Of a DNA stretch of 64,000 bases, positions 1 through 11,000 are shown one piece after another. Position numbers and translations under genes: made by a program. Position 1 is the stretch's first letter. The number at the start of each line of letters is the position of its first letter. This stretch comes from Casuarina equisetifolia (lineage: Eukaryota; Streptophyta; Magnoliopsida; Fagales; Casuarinaceae), in the NCBI GenBank assembly GCA_028551475.1, contig CM052362.1:16298521-16362520 (forward strand), read 5' to 3'. The notes beneath the pieces were generated by a model, which was given only the letters and a program-made list of their open reading frames with translations, did no database searches and was not told where the DNA came from.

Positions 1-1304
1 TCCGGGAAATTCTTGTGATATAGTATATGCCTTGTGCTCAGCGAAATGATTCCAACATAGTTTTATTTTTATTATATCAGTCGTTTTGTTCTTTATGCTC
101 CTAAAATACAGAAAGTGCCCAAGAAATGTGAATCCAAGAAGGGTGAAAATTACGTGTCCGAAAGCCGTTCCTGCTGCCCATCCTACATAAATAGGGAATC
201 ACGCTTGCATCACGAAATGTATGATAAGAGTTTTGTCCATTCATTAGTGGTTGAGCCATGTCATGGGCAACAAGGATAAGGAACATGGGGTGGATAAACA
301 CATGATTACGGTCTAGAAAAGAGAACGATAAACAGAGGATGGTCAGTTGGCTGTCAATTCTCCCCTTAAATGCAAATTATGTGGGCCGTCACCTGTCACC
401 TTATCTTTCGGTTCGTATGTCAAAAGAATCTTCTGTCACATCCAAAGACTCTCCAATCCGCATCTTCAAATTTCGCCCAAATTGACAACTCCTATTGGTG
501 CAACAACAAACATGGTGGACCCAAAAACCAACGTGCTATCAAACAATCAGATGAAAATTATCCTCCTCCAGTCTCATCCCATGTAGGCAGAAAGTCGAGG
601 CATCGTTTCTGGGGTTTGGACTGATTATCAAGTGGGTAAGCTGCCCTTGGTTCTTCTCTTGTCAGCTCTTGCACCCGAAGGGTTTGGGCTGACCCCACTA
701 ATGGCCATCCCTAGGCAGACCGTCCAGGGCCATTCCAGGGTTTGGGTCTGGCTCCATTTCCCTATTCTAAATGGTACTGTACAATAAAACCCATTCTTTA
801 TTTTCACCATAAGGGCCATGAACAGAGTCTCCCAGAGTGGGTTAAAAAGTGGTACTGTACATGAAAACCCATTCTTTATTTTCTCCATAAGGGCCATGAA
901 CAGTATCTCCCAAAGTGGCTAAATAAGGTCTCCACAGGCCGAGACCAGGAGCTAGCGAAATTTGGAGTTGGAAGACCAGAATCACAAATGGCATTTTTAA
1001 AACAGCTTACTGAAAATAGACTTATCTTTTCAATTACAAAAACTAAGGACCAACAGTTTTTTTTCGTACAAGCTAATAGAAATCATTTTGTACATTCACT
1101 TTCTTAACATTTTCGTAGAAGAAAATTATTCTGGGAAAAGTAAAATGGTATCTTAATAAAATTATTTTCCATTTTCAGTTTAAATATCTGAACTCGTTAA
1201 AGACGAAGGAGAAAAAATAAAAATCTAAACCCGTTCTGAGAGATTCGGCCGGTCCGAGTTTAATACGCGGTGACCTGCTCAAGTTTGCTGGTTTGTCAAG
1301 GGAC
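1..1304. other. Upstream spacer of the PPR gene
   Basis: I see no gene in this stretch. The short open frames on both strands lack family resemblance and splice context. It contains a two-copy tandem repeat (see 772-922) and, from about 1200, the probable promoter and 5' leader of the PPR gene. An in-frame stretch continues a few codons upstream of the first ATG at 1305 but has no ATG. Confidence 0.6.
772..922. repeat. Two-copy 78-bp tandem repeat
   Basis: Two adjacent copies start at 772 and 850, both beginning tggtactgtac and both containing cccattctttattttc and ccataagggccatgaacag. They differ by a few substitutions and a small indel. No coding role is apparent. Confidence 0.8.
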
Positions 1305-3464
1305 ATGAGGGGGCTGTCCTCCGTAGCTTCCAGGGCTTCATCTGTAGTCAGGAGCCTGCCCGAGGAAGCTTGCAATAAGAAGAAGCTTCAGAGGGATAAC
1401 CCGTCAAAGGCCAAATCCAAGGAAGTCACCAATCAAGCACCTGCAAACAATTTCGGGGCTCTTTCAAGAGGTAACCGTTCTCCTCTAAATTCTCAGTTGA
1501 GAAATCCCAACCCAGTATTTGTTCCAAAGTCTTCCATTCCCGTTGATAAACGCAAATTAGCTGCTAAGCCGATCGATCACCAGTACATTTCTCAAATTCT
1601 ATCGAGAAAGGACTGGTTTTTACTGCTAAGCCACGAGGTCAAGGCGGAGAGAATCATTTTGAATCCTCAGTCTGTGGTGAGTGTCTTGCAAAAGCAAGAA
1701 AACCCGGTGCACCATTTGAAGTTCTATATCTGGGTTTCAAATATCGACCCGTTATTCGCGAAGAATCAATCTGTTCTTGGTGTCCTAGCTAACAACCTTT
1801 TCAGGAAAGGTCCGGTTGTTCTGTCTGTTGAGTCGCTTCAGGACATTAGAAATTCTGGTTGTCGGATAACAGAAGACCTGCTTTGTGCATTGATTAGTAG
1901 TTGGGGAAGATTGGGGTTGGCAAAATATTGTGCTGAAGTTTTTGGCCAGATTTCATTTCTGGGTCTTAGCCCAACCACAAGGTTGTATAACGCGGTGATA
2001 GCTGCACTGGTTAAAGCCAATTCGCTTGACTTGGCGTATTTGAAGTTCCAACAGATGACGACTGATAATTGCAAACCTGATAGGTTCACATATAATGCCC
2101 TCATTCATGGAGTTTGCAAGATTGGTGTGGTGGATGAGGCACTTCGTTTGGTCAAACAGATGCAGGTGTTGGGCTATTCACCAAATGTATTCACGTACAC
2201 AATATTAGTTGATGGACTTTGTAATGCCAAAAGGGTTGATGAAGCCTTTGGGCTTTTAGAGACGATGATGAAGAGGAATGTGAGTCCAAATGAAGCGACA
2301 ATTAGGTCACTGGTTCATGGCGTCTTTCGCAGTGTTGGCCCTACCGAGGGTTTTCAGTTATTGACAAGATTTTTGGAGGGGAAGCCTACCTTGTGTAAAT
2401 TAGCTTATAGTATTATACTGTATTGCCTCTCAAATAAATCTATGGCTAGAGAAGCTGCCATGTTTATAAGAGACTGTGGGGCAAAAGGTTTTTTGCCTGA
2501 CAGTTCAATTTTTAATGTCATGATGGCTTGTCTCATAAAGGGATTGGATTTGAATGAAACGTGTGAGATATTTAAAAGTTTTATAGAGCAAGGTGTAAAG
2601 CCAGGAATTAGTACTTATCTTGCCCTAATTGAAGCTACATACAAGGCGGGAACAATTGAAGAAGGAAATCATTTTTTGGATCAAATGAGCAAGGATGGAC
2701 TTTTGTCCAGTGTCTTTTCTTATAACATGTTAATCGATTGCTTCTGTAAAACCAAAAGGATGGACAGGGCATCTGAGACTTTCAAAGACATGCTGCATAG
2801 AGGAATTGCCCCACACCTTGTGACTTTCAATACTCTTATAAATGGGTATTGCAAGAAGGGAGATGTAGGCAAGGCGCGGGAACTGTTGGTGATGCTATTA
2901 GAACATGGATTTAAACCTGATCTTGTCACATTTACTTCAATAATAGACGGCCTTTGTCGAGCACATCAAATTGCAGATGCGTTTGATTGTTTCACTGAAA
3001 TGGTTGAGTGGGGTGTCCATCCAAATGCAGTCACATATAATATACTTATACGCTCATTGTGTGTCTCAGGGGATGTTGCTAGATCAATGAAACTTCTAAG
3101 GAATATGCAGGCCAATGGTTTACACCCCGATACTTTCTCATTCAATGCTCTTATTGAAAGTTATTGCCGGCTGAATGAGATTGGGAAAGCTAAGAACCTT
3201 TTTGCTTCCATGGTGAGACTAGGTTTGAGTCCTGACAACTATACTTACAGTGCTTTGATCAAGGCATTGTGCAAATGTGGGAGATCACTAGAAGCCAAGG
3301 AGATGTTTCAGTCCATGGAAATAACTGGTTGCATTCCTGATTCTTATACATGTGACTTAATGTTAGAAACTTTGGTTCAGCTTCACCAAATTGAAGACGC
3401 CCGGAACTTAGCAAAGATATGTAACGAGAGAGGAATATCTTTAAAGTCTAAGCCCAACTTGTAG
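1305..3464 (+). CDS. PPR40: Mitochondrial P-class PPR protein, PPR40-like
   Basis: An intronless ORF of 719 codons encodes a P-class pentatricopeptide repeat protein. The first ATG is at 1305 (MRGLSSVASRASS...). The Arg/Ser-rich, acid-poor N-terminus looks like a mitochondrial presequence. From about residue 200 to the end runs a continuous series of about 14 35-residue PPR motifs with the usual core, such as PDRFTYNALIHGVCKIG and PNVFTYTILVDGLCNA. The region before the repeats (DHQYISQILSRKDWFLLL, then a KFYIWVSN block) and the repeats match, from memory, Arabidopsis At3g16890, PPR40, which is associated with respiratory complex III. That function is transferred, not shown here. The protein is somewhat longer than the ~660-residue Arabidopsis form because of a longer low-complexity N-terminus. 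No frameshift is present. Stop TAG at 3462-3464. Confidence 0.92.
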   Translation: MRGLSSVASRASSVVRSLPEEACNKKKLQRDNPSKAKSKEVTNQAPANNFGALSRGNRSPLNSQLRNPNPVFVPKSSIPVDKRKLAAKPIDHQYISQILSRKDWFLLLSHEVKAERIILNPQSVVSVLQKQENPVHHLKFYIWVSNIDPLFAKNQSVLGVLANNLFRKGPVVLSVESLQDIRNSGCRITEDLLCALISSWGRLGLAKYCAEVFGQISFLGLSPTTRLYNAVIAALVKANSLDLAYLKFQQMTTDNCKPDRFTYNALIHGVCKIGVVDEALRLVKQMQVLGYSPNVFTYTILVDGLCNAKRVDEAFGLLETMMKRNVSPNEATIRSLVHGVFRSVGPTEGFQLLTRFLEGKPTLCKLAYSIILYCLSNKSMAREAAMFIRDCGAKGFLPDSSIFNVMMACLIKGLDLNETCEIFKSFIEQGVKPGISTYLALIEATYKAGTIEEGNHFLDQMSKDGLLSSVFSYNMLIDCFCKTKRMDRASETFKDMLHRGIAPHLVTFNTLINGYCKKGDVGKARELLVMLLEHGFKPDLVTFTSIIDGLCRAHQIADAFDCFTEMVEWGVHPNAVTYNILIRSLCVSGDVARSMKLLRNMQANGLHPDTFSFNALIESYCRLNEIGKAKNLFASMVRLGLSPDNYTYSALIKALCKCGRSLEAKEMFQSMEITGCIPDSYTCDLMLETLVQLHQIEDARNLAKICNERGISLKSKPNL

Positions 3465-5725
3465 GGCAGGCTATTACGGCTTATCAGTTCATGCTGCTTT
3501 CATGGCATATACGTCTTGTTGCTGCATTGCTTATTCCATCAGTGGAGTTAAATGCAAAATGTGTAGTAGCAAGACAATTTTGGCCCCCCCAATTTTTCAA
3601 ATCCAATTTCGATTAGATGAGTCACACAGTTTTGTGGTAGGATATGCACATTGAGCTGTAGAAAAGGAAGTTTTTGAATCTTTGTAAATTTCTTAAGCTT
3701 CAAAATCACCTCAACTGTAAGTTTGACTGTTCAGGAATTCGTTCTATTGGGTTTTTCTTTTTTCAGTGATTATTCACCATGAAATTCTCATTGTAGATGT
3801 CATATTGCTATATATTTATTTGAAGTGAGAAAGAGAGAGAAGGGAGGGGGGATGGAACTCAGCGAATAGTAAGTTAAGCATACATGTTTATAAAGAGGGA
3901 GTGATCTGAAGTGACGTTACCAAAAGGAATGATATGTACTCATGAGTTGACGTTAGCTTAATTAAGGTATAGAAGTTATCTTTTGGATTATCCCGACACT
4001 ATCTTCTTTGTTCTGTGTTTAACTTAATTGAAATAGGGTGATATTGTTTTCGAATACCCCCTGCCAAGTTCATAAGATGTCGGCATTCTAATATAGTCAT
4101 AATGCAACGGGGTTCAAGTTATATGATATCCATGGCTGTATGTGGCATGGTAACCTGTTTTGTTATCCAATATCTTGGAAATGGGGATGTTTGTTAGATT
4201 TGGGTAGCAACCTAGTTCTACATTGATTTTGTATTTCTGTTTAGCATCAGAATCAATTAAATTTATCCAACTTATGTATGGACTAAGTCTCTTAATCCTT
4301 TTTTGCAGCTCAATCCAGCTGTTTTGTTGATGGCTGAAATGATTTGGGAACTGCTTCTAATTCTGGTGACATTGGATCAGTGGAAGAGACAATTGGCCTC
4401 GATTACCTTTTGGATGGCTTTGTTTACCACTTATTTAACGTGTCTGATAATTAATAGTGCATGGGAAAAGGGTCAAAGTGGACATGATTTGGTAGGGAGA
4501 GAAGTGTTATGGCAGGGGATTGAAGTTATGGCTTTGTCAAGTGAATTTTATAGAGGATGCAGACATCTGGTTAAGGAGCAATCCAATTGATTGTGTTTCA
4601 CCAGCAGAATAGGTAATCCCTTTTTACGTAACAGCGTCTAACATGTGTATGTGTTGGTGATTGCAAATTATCTTTAGAAACTCGCAGAAAAACTTCTGGT
4701 GGCAGCTATAGGTTTTGCAGTGATGCCACGCCCGACGTTTATCAATCCTTTTTCAGGGTTTGTGCTTGCAGTGAAAATCCGTTTCAAAGATTTCACATTT
4801 TTGCGCATAATCCCTGGACACTTGTATTAGCTTTTTTTTTTTTTTTTTTTTGTAAATTTCTGAAAGATATATGTCTACTTGTGTTTTGTGTTAACTCTTT
4901 GTTAAACAAAATAAGAACTCCTTATCTTTCCATGGTATTGTCGCAAAAGGAGAACATAAATATATTGCAAGCTTCTGGATTTGTTCCACAGGCGTACGCA
5001 CTTTTCTGTTTGAACACGCATCAATGGTCCTAACTACTGATGGTAGATTAAACCTATGACATGCAGAGGCTCAGAATGTTGTTTCTGACATATATGGCCA
5101 ATTGGACTAGAGGGTTACTTTCCGTAGGTGAGAGGAGGTTACTGGTTCACCGCAACTTCTCACTCTTTGATGCTAAACGTAATCCTTCTGCGCGTGCGAT
5201 TTCTTAAGCAAAAACATATGATTATTGTCACGCTGATGGAGCGATGTCTTTAACTTGTAGTAGAAGGCTGAAACTGTAGAACTTCTTAGGTTTGATTCTA
5301 ATACGCAAGGAGAATGTTGTTGGCAAGTATAGTTGGTGACTTGTATTCCAACTGCACTATCCCACAGAGTCGTCTCTGTTACTACCAATTTTACTCTAAC
5401 GTGGAGAACAAACACTAAATATGGTTTTCTTTTCCGCTACCTTACACCAAACCTCCTTTTTACCACCGCTTCTCCCATCAGAAAAGGCTCTTCTTTTCGT
5501 TTCCACTAGGTTAATATTTCATTATACATATAAGAATCCGGAAGTTCCTGCTCATGGGGCAAGAAAAATCCTCTCGAAAGTATTATATTAATCACACGGT
5601 CAAAGATGGACCATTTGTCAACACATGCACAACAATTGTATTATATGTTAGGTGAGTCATTCTAGAAAAGGCACTAGCATGTTAGCAACTAACCCAAAAT
5701 CTGCAGTAGGTAAATGCTCCATTGA
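3465..5725. other. 3' flank of PPR gene and spacer
   Basis: AT-rich sequence with no convincing protein gene. A good splice-acceptor context (tttttgcag, about 4300-4309) precedes an open stretch to 4590; this could be a spliced 3'UTR exon of the PPR gene. A T-run lies near 4831-4851. The last ~50 bases are the promoter of the next gene. Confidence 0.5.
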
Positions 5726-5731
5726 TATAAA
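5726..5731 (+). promoter_or_regulatory. Probable TATA box of the six-Cys gene
   Basis: TATAAA in gatataaagg lies 57 bases before the ATG at 5788. That spacing fits a short 5'UTR, and the element points into the only gene nearby. Confidence 0.5.
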
Positions 5732-5787
5732 GGTACCTGCGAAGCACCCTTTCCTCCAGTATTTCAGTGTGCCTACGAGCTTCTGTC

Positions 5788-6578
5788 ATGGCAATCTCAG
5801 CGGCCATAAGACTCTGGATTTTAGCTATAGCTCTAAGCTGTGCCTCTTTTCTTTCCGCTGACGAAGGTATGCTACAAGGATGTTTAAATTTCTTCCACCA
5901 TATACAGTTTTCACTTCGGAGTATTGAGGTTTTGCACTGATACTTGACAGGGACGGCGGGTGGGGGAGTGCCTCAAACTGGCGGTGTAGAATTTGATCCA
6001 GCTCAAATTACGGCCAAAGCATTGCTATGCTTCGATAATAAATACGTAAGCAATATTCTTCATACGAATCTGTTACGTCCATCCGTACTAAAATTTCTCA
6101 CTGGTGCTGTTATGTTGTTTGTTTCATTCGATTTCGATCGAAATCTCAGATTTACAGTAGCTGTGAAGAATCGTATAGAATAAATCCGACAGGGAACCTG
6201 GACGTGCCTCCTCAAAGTACTGATATATTCTGCGAGGGGCCATGCCTGACAGAGACAAACTTAGTGCTGGACTGCATTGACAACATCTTAGCTAACTTCG
6301 AGTTTTATAACAAGGCTACGATACAGGATGTCAGAGACACCATTACAGAAGGATGTGGCAGTGGCTCAAAAAGAGGTAGTCACCGGCCTGTAAACAAGGA
6401 CAGTTTTTTTTTTTTTTCTCTTCTGGTTATCGTCGATACGTTGTAATTTGGTGTTTGTTTTGCAGGGAACTTCAACGTAGCTGAGCACGTACAAGCTGAA
6501 CAAAGCAACGCACACAAGTCTTTAAATCAGATTCTCATTGGGGCATTGTTTACTATCTTTATATGTGTAATAATATGA
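5788..6578 (+). CDS. Secreted six-cysteine, probably GPI-anchored protein
   Basis: Four exons: 5788-5866, 5951-6045, 6150-6375 and 6466-6578. All have GT-AG junctions and phases agree, giving 170 aa. The N-terminus (MAISAAIRLWILAIALSCASF, cleaving near SADEG) is a signal peptide. The C-terminus after KSLNQ is a hydrophobic tail (ILIGALFTIFICVII) ending at the stop, as in GPI-attachment signals. The mature part carries six cysteines: CFDNKY, SSCEESY, DIFCEG, GPCLTE, LDCIDN, EGCGSG. It resembles small plant-specific secreted proteins annotated only as domains of unknown function (possibly DUF7731, from memory). No enzyme motif is visible. An extracellular or cell-surface role is inferred from the two signals only. 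Confidence 0.72.
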
Positions 6579-7923
6579 AACGCTTTCAGGGTGCCATGGT
6601 TATAGCACGAACATGAATGACGTTATAAACAACCAGTTTCTTGCTTTATGGTTTGCTCAAGGTTTGCTAGTATTATGTAAAAGGTGACCAAATATATAAG
6701 AATAACGCGATTATGGATTATTTTAAATATGAGTAGTTGGGAAGTAGAGAATTGCTTGTGCAAGAATATAAATAAGATGATCAGACCTTGTTCAAACCCG
6801 GGGTTTATCTTTTCGTACTAACCTAGCCTAAGTCCGGAATCAGGGGCGGCAAATAGCCAAACGCACACTACACGCAATGCTTAACATACAGCAAAAATTA
6901 AATTATGCCGAACCAAATCAAGCGGTCCATAACTACAGACCCAAGTTGGAGTGCATGGGAAATGGGTTGCGCGTGCCCCGGTTGGGCCTGGTTTAATCAA
7001 TAATTGGACCGCCAAAATGATTAATTTTTCTCTTGCTTGGTAAGTAAACATCTTTCTTCACGCAACTGGGCACGCAGTGTTGTGTTTAAGGTGGGCAGTT
7101 GTGGGGACCAATGGTGTGTTAGACAATAGATGTTGGAAATATGACCAAAGAGTGTCGAGAACACCCCAGGTTCAGAGGAGGAAAAAAAAAATTGAGCTTA
7201 TATATATAAGTATAGAATTTCCTATCAACTAATTTTTAAAGAAGCCAGAGGCCTAATAATACTTTAAAAATAACTCATGATGTTCAGCTTCATATTTTAG
7301 GTAAGCCTTATTGTAGATGTTATTTAGAGTAACAAGTCCTTACGATTCTTGGGTCAAATTAAAAATGAACATTAGTTTAGTGGTGCTTAAGTGCTGCTTG
7401 TGATTATTAGTCTCACATTTAACACTTCAGATCTCACATTCCAATGATAAGTAAAATAACTCAAAAGGGGGGGAAGAAGAAAAAAGAAAACCGATGTTAA
7501 TGGGCAAATTGTAATAACTCATAGCAATGGATCGAGGAGGGAGCTGTATAACAAATGAGACAAACCTTAGCACCATAACCATGGACGATAAGCATTCCTG
7601 AAGACACCACTGTTTTACATGGACATCACGAAAACGACTGACTGAAAGACGTCCCTTGGTGCTTTTCTGCAATAAGGGATGTTAATGGTTACAGGACTTT
7701 TCTTTTCCAATTATAGTTAAACCTCTAACATAAAAAATAAAAAATTTTTTTAAAAAAAAAAAACTACGTGGGCAGACTTTTAATTTCTTACTGCATGGTT
7801 TTGGAATGTGATAAAGAAAAACTTCCCACGCCACGATACGCGGAAAACAAGATCTTGTGGGTCGTCCACGTTCTTTCAGTGGGCGCTAGCGTATCTAACC
7901 TCAGCCCTTTCTAAAACCTCATC
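6579..7923. other. Spacer between the six-Cys gene and AMSH3
   Basis: AT-rich spacer with a short ta repeat near 7200 and A/T runs near 7740-7765. No gene is supported. The GC-richer last ~120 bases are probably the AMSH3 promoter and 5' leader. Confidence 0.55.
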
Positions 7924-8064
7924 ATGGCGACATCGCAGGTCTGCCTTCTCCGAAACGAACTGGCTTGGAACCTCACAAAACTTGTCTCGCACGCCCTCAA
8001 CCCCAAAAGAGAGACGGGGAGAGAGGTCGATTGGCATTTCCCTCGACCTGGACGGAGAAGATGA
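7924..8064 (+). other. Upstream ORF overlapping the AMSH3 start
   Basis: A 46-codon ORF starts at ATG 7924 (MATSQVCLLRNELAWN...). Its TGA (8062-8064) overlaps the AMSH3 ATG (8061-8063) as ATGA. If the transcript starts upstream of 7924, this reading frame would precede and touch the main start, so AMSH3 translation could need leaky scanning or reinitiation. Whether it is transcribed cannot be seen here. Confidence 0.45.
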
Positions 8065-11000
8065 CGATAGACCTGGACTCCATGACTCGGAAAGTGGAGG
8101 TCGACAATCGGATTCCCCTCCGCTATTACTATCGGATCGCTGATAACCTCCTCAAGCAGGTTTTTCCGATTCTTTCATGAATCATTAGTTGCACCTCGAA
8201 TTATTTCTTAATCTTTGCTTTTGTGATTAATCATGTATACTTTCTACGTCATTGTGGTTTCCGGTTAGGGTTTTAATTTCGAGTTGAGCTACACAATGAT
8301 GTCATAGCTGTAAAACATCGTAAATTTTGGAACTGTTGGTAAAATTGGTGGTAGTACGAGTAATACATGCGGTTCTGATCTCTATTGCTGACATAGGAAG
8401 CAATTGCTGATAATCGCGGATGATGTGTGTGTGAGTGAATATGGCAGGATTTTTTATTTTTGATTTTTTTTTTGCTTTACATTTTTGTTTTACGATATAA
8501 CAAACAACTGGTCAAATTACTTTCCGTAAATTTCATCGTATATGGCACAGTAGGTTTTGATTAGAATGCCAGCATTGCTAAAATTAATTATAGTTCAATG
8601 ATAAAGTAGCAATTCGGTGATACTTCTAGTTGGTTGAAGTGGCTGATTTTTTATTTGTCTCTTTAATGATGGGCATGGTCAGGCTAATATCTATCGGGAG
8701 GAGAAGAATGTTGTAGATTTGTATATCATACTTGTCAGATATTCGAGGTAAGACAGAAAATTGTTGCACTCATTTATCTTGTTGTTGAAAACAGTGTCAA
8801 TCTGTTTAATACCAAAATTGTATTTGACCCTTTGCAGTTTGGTGTCCGAAACCATACCGTTTCATCGAGATTACCAGGTTTTGCATCAGAAAGAGAGAAC
8901 GTTATGTAAGAAGGCAAGGCATACTATCCTTTTTAAGTTTTTCTTAAGGTGGAATATGTGGTGGCAGGTATTCATTGCCGTTTCCATGATTGCATTGCAG
9001 ATATTATTACTGGTATTAGATGAGCTTGAATCTTTGAAGCCAGAATTCCAACATCGAGTGGGTGAACTGAATAATGCCCATTCTGCGGCTAGATTGTCTC
9101 TACTTGATGGCTCAGAATCAACTTCATTTGCTTCAGAGACATCTTCTTTGGAATGGCCTGCTGTGAATAAATATTCCAACTCGAATGTTGATATCAAGCG
9201 GGTATAGATTTAGTTTCTGGGGCCTTGGATGGTTTGTGAAATTGATAATTGATAAATGGAATGTCACACTTCTGACAACATAGTCTCTTCTGCATGTTGT
9301 CTCAGTGACAATGTGCTTCTATCACAATCACTTTTCTATGTTATATGGAGCTGCAGGAAGTTTAATCTTTATCATATATCTTCAGTCACTTCTTTTTTCC
9401 TTTTTCTATTATTTCTTTGTCTTGGTATGAATTCTCAATTACTAAATGTAATATTAATTTTCATCTTACTGCAGCCTACCAACATGATGCCTCAGTCTTC
9501 GTGGAAGTATAACAATAATTATTCTCAGGCTTTATCGTCAAATCCCATGCAAATTGAGAAGCAGTTTCAGAAAATGTCAGTATATCATTCTATTCATTCT
9601 CTCATCATTCATTTTAGGAGTATTTTTCCTTTTGAGATATGCTATTCTAGTGAATAGGACAGTGCATTTGGGTTCGTGTAGGGCACCCTTATATGTTTTT
9701 CCATGAAATATCACCTGGACACTTTCATGATTCATTTATGTATTCGTTTTATTGGTGAGTGCAAAATCATCTCTTCTTCAAGTTGGGAGAATTTTACCTT
9801 TTGGGATCTGCTATTCTAGTGGAAAGGACGCTGCATTTGAGTTCCTGTAGTGCAGCTTTCTATGTTTTTCCATGAACTATGACCCAGATTTTATTTTATT
9901 AAATTTTACTTTGTTGATTTTTCATTTATGGCTTTCAAAATTGGAGGCAATTAGAAGATTTAAGATGATCATATAAAATTTAATCCATCCCCCATGAACA
10001 GGTACAGTTTTATATGGATGCAGATGATATTTGTGGTTTCTTGGCCAGGAATTAATTCTTTTTTATAGCAGTGAAGCAAAGTTTATAGTGTATTAACTGT
10101 GTTTGCCCTTATGATTTATTCCACCTACTACTCATGCTAGTTGGGTGTAGCAATTTCTTCTGTAGTTTGGTTTTTGCCTTTTATACGTAGTCCAGACTCT
10201 AGTTCTTCCTTTAAGCGGGTTGCAGTTTGGAAGCTTCATAAAGTGACGAGTTGGGTGGGCCTAACATTTGTGGGGGGTGTTTAGTTTTATCAAGTTCATG
10301 TGTCAGTATGTCAGTTTGATTTGAACTTCCGTAAGCTGCTCATATTTCACCTAACACAATCGTCAAGGACCTAAAAGCTGTTGCACCTGATAATTAGGAC
10401 AGATTGTAAGACATATGTACTCTTTCTCAGCGCCTCCAAAAGGAGCTGTTACTTTGTTTTGCATAATGCACTTTTAAGAACTCTATAGCAAAGATCAAAG
10501 CAATTCTATGGAAAAGGATTCAAGTAATATCCTATTAATTTTTCCCTTTTGCCTTTTGACCTTCAAGAAACTCCTTCCTCACAAGGAGTTTTTGAATTGT
10601 ACTGAAACACTACTGGGCACTTAATTTAAATGTGAAAGATAAGTGGCAAGAGGTACCTGCCACGAGAATCTAGTTGAGAACCATCCCTCAAACCTTTTGC
10701 GGACTGCTGGCTTTGGGATATCATTTATGAAGAATACCTTAAGGTGTCGCAACTTGATATGAGCCTCAGAAATGCTTTGTGGTTTTTGGGTAGGTGTTGC
10801 TCCTTTGGTTGCTCTTGAGCTCTCCTAATTTGATTCATTGTTTTTTGTTCGTCTGTGCAAGTGCAAACCCCCCACCCCACAACAACACAAAACACACACA
10901 ACCACCACCACCATTGAATTTAGGGGCAGTGTATTTTAATGTGTACAGGTAATCTTTAGATGTATGTCCCAAAGTTGAACTGGTCGTAAAGATGAAATTG

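Noticed and set aside
4303-4590. 95-codon plus-strand open frame after the PPR gene
   Set aside because: Preceded by a splice-acceptor-like site but without family resemblance; more likely 3'UTR exon sequence.
7808-8143. 111-codon frame over the AMSH3 start
   Set aside because: Begins at GTG, runs out of frame with AMSH3 exon 1 and has no ATG start or known relative.
8886-9197. 103-codon minus-strand frame
   Set aside because: Shadow of AMSH3 exons 3-4.
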